64,000 nucleotides of DNA from contig WPIO01000076.1 of assembly GCA_009760855.2 (NCBI GenBank), forward strand, positions 1,641,501 through 1,705,500, given 5' to 3'. The notes beneath the pieces were generated by a model. The model was not told the origin of the DNA. It was given only the letters and a program-made list of their open reading frames with translations, and searched no databases. Shown one piece after another: positions 63,825-64,000 of this stretch. Positions within the stretch are counted from its first letter, which is position 1, and the number at the start of each line of letters is the position of its first letter. The position numbers and the translations under genes are program-made. The DNA comes from Cristatella mucedo (taxonomy: Eukaryota; Bryozoa; Phylactolaemata; Cristatellidae).

Positions 63825-64000
63825 GCATGCACACACAGACACACACACAGACACTCACACACAGAGACACAGACACAGACACACACACAGACACAGACAC
63901 ACACAGAGACACACACACACACACACACACACATACGCATGCACACACAGACACACACACAGACACTCACACACAGAGACACAGACACAGACACACACAG
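63766..64000. repeat. (CA)n-rich array with 112-bp higher-order unit
   Basis: CA dinucleotides with CAGA and CTCA variants. The block beginning ATACGCATGCACACACAGAC occurs at 63821 and again at 63933, so a 112-bp segment is duplicated. The array continues past the window edge. Confidence 0.92.

Noticed and set aside
63641-63994. Cys-Val repeat open frames on the minus strand
   Set aside because: Translation of a (CA)n array.

Overview
The window is nuclear DNA from an animal. It holds four spliced genes with GT-AG introns, several degraded L2/CR1-type LINEs, two tRNA-derived SINE families and long microsatellites. The genes (CRIM1, neudesin, TMEM128, Arp2) are typical of Metazoa. The LINE 3' tail, a GCGCTTTAT-like end followed by ATT repeats, is of a type common in marine invertebrates. 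I cannot assign a phylum.

Layout. At 1-1100 there is a (TC)n array and a broken hAT transposase C-terminus. TMEM128 (+ strand, 1395-8500, two coding exons) starts in a CpG-rich segment. Neudesin/NENF (- strand, 16026 down to 9175, four coding exons) converges on it. ACTR2, encoding Arp2 (+ strand, 16149-31628, seven coding exons, 393 residues), starts head to head with NENF; only 122 bp separate the two start codons. From about 31.6 to 43.9 kb I recognise no gene. That stretch holds repeats, a GC-rich segment, a G-quadruplex-type motif and a 14-bp minisatellite of about 1 kb. From 61538 down to 43939 (- strand) lie eight exons of a CRIM1 orthologue: a post-IGFBP cysteine-rich repeat, a VWC domain, an antistasin-like exon, four VWC domains, then a transmembrane segment with a cytoplasmic tail. 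Its N-terminus (signal peptide, IGFBP module) was not found and probably lies past the right edge. The window ends in a (CA)n array.

Mobile DNA. The main LINE family is present mostly as minus-strand, 5'-truncated copies at about 3.5, 12.0, 53.7 and 57.0 kb, plus older plus-strand remnants. SINE family B has a tRNA-like head joined to the same 3' tail as this LINE, so it probably uses the LINE's enzyme. SINE family A is tRNA-derived with an unrelated core and tail.

Gene products. Arp2 nucleates branched actin. Neudesin is a secreted cytochrome-b5-like protein. CRIM1 is a membrane-anchored regulator of BMP-type ligands. TMEM128 is a four-pass membrane protein of unknown role. Apart from the shared NENF/ACTR2 promoter region, nothing links them functionally. 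All gene models were built by eye from reading frame, splice sites and remembered family features, and have no transcript support.
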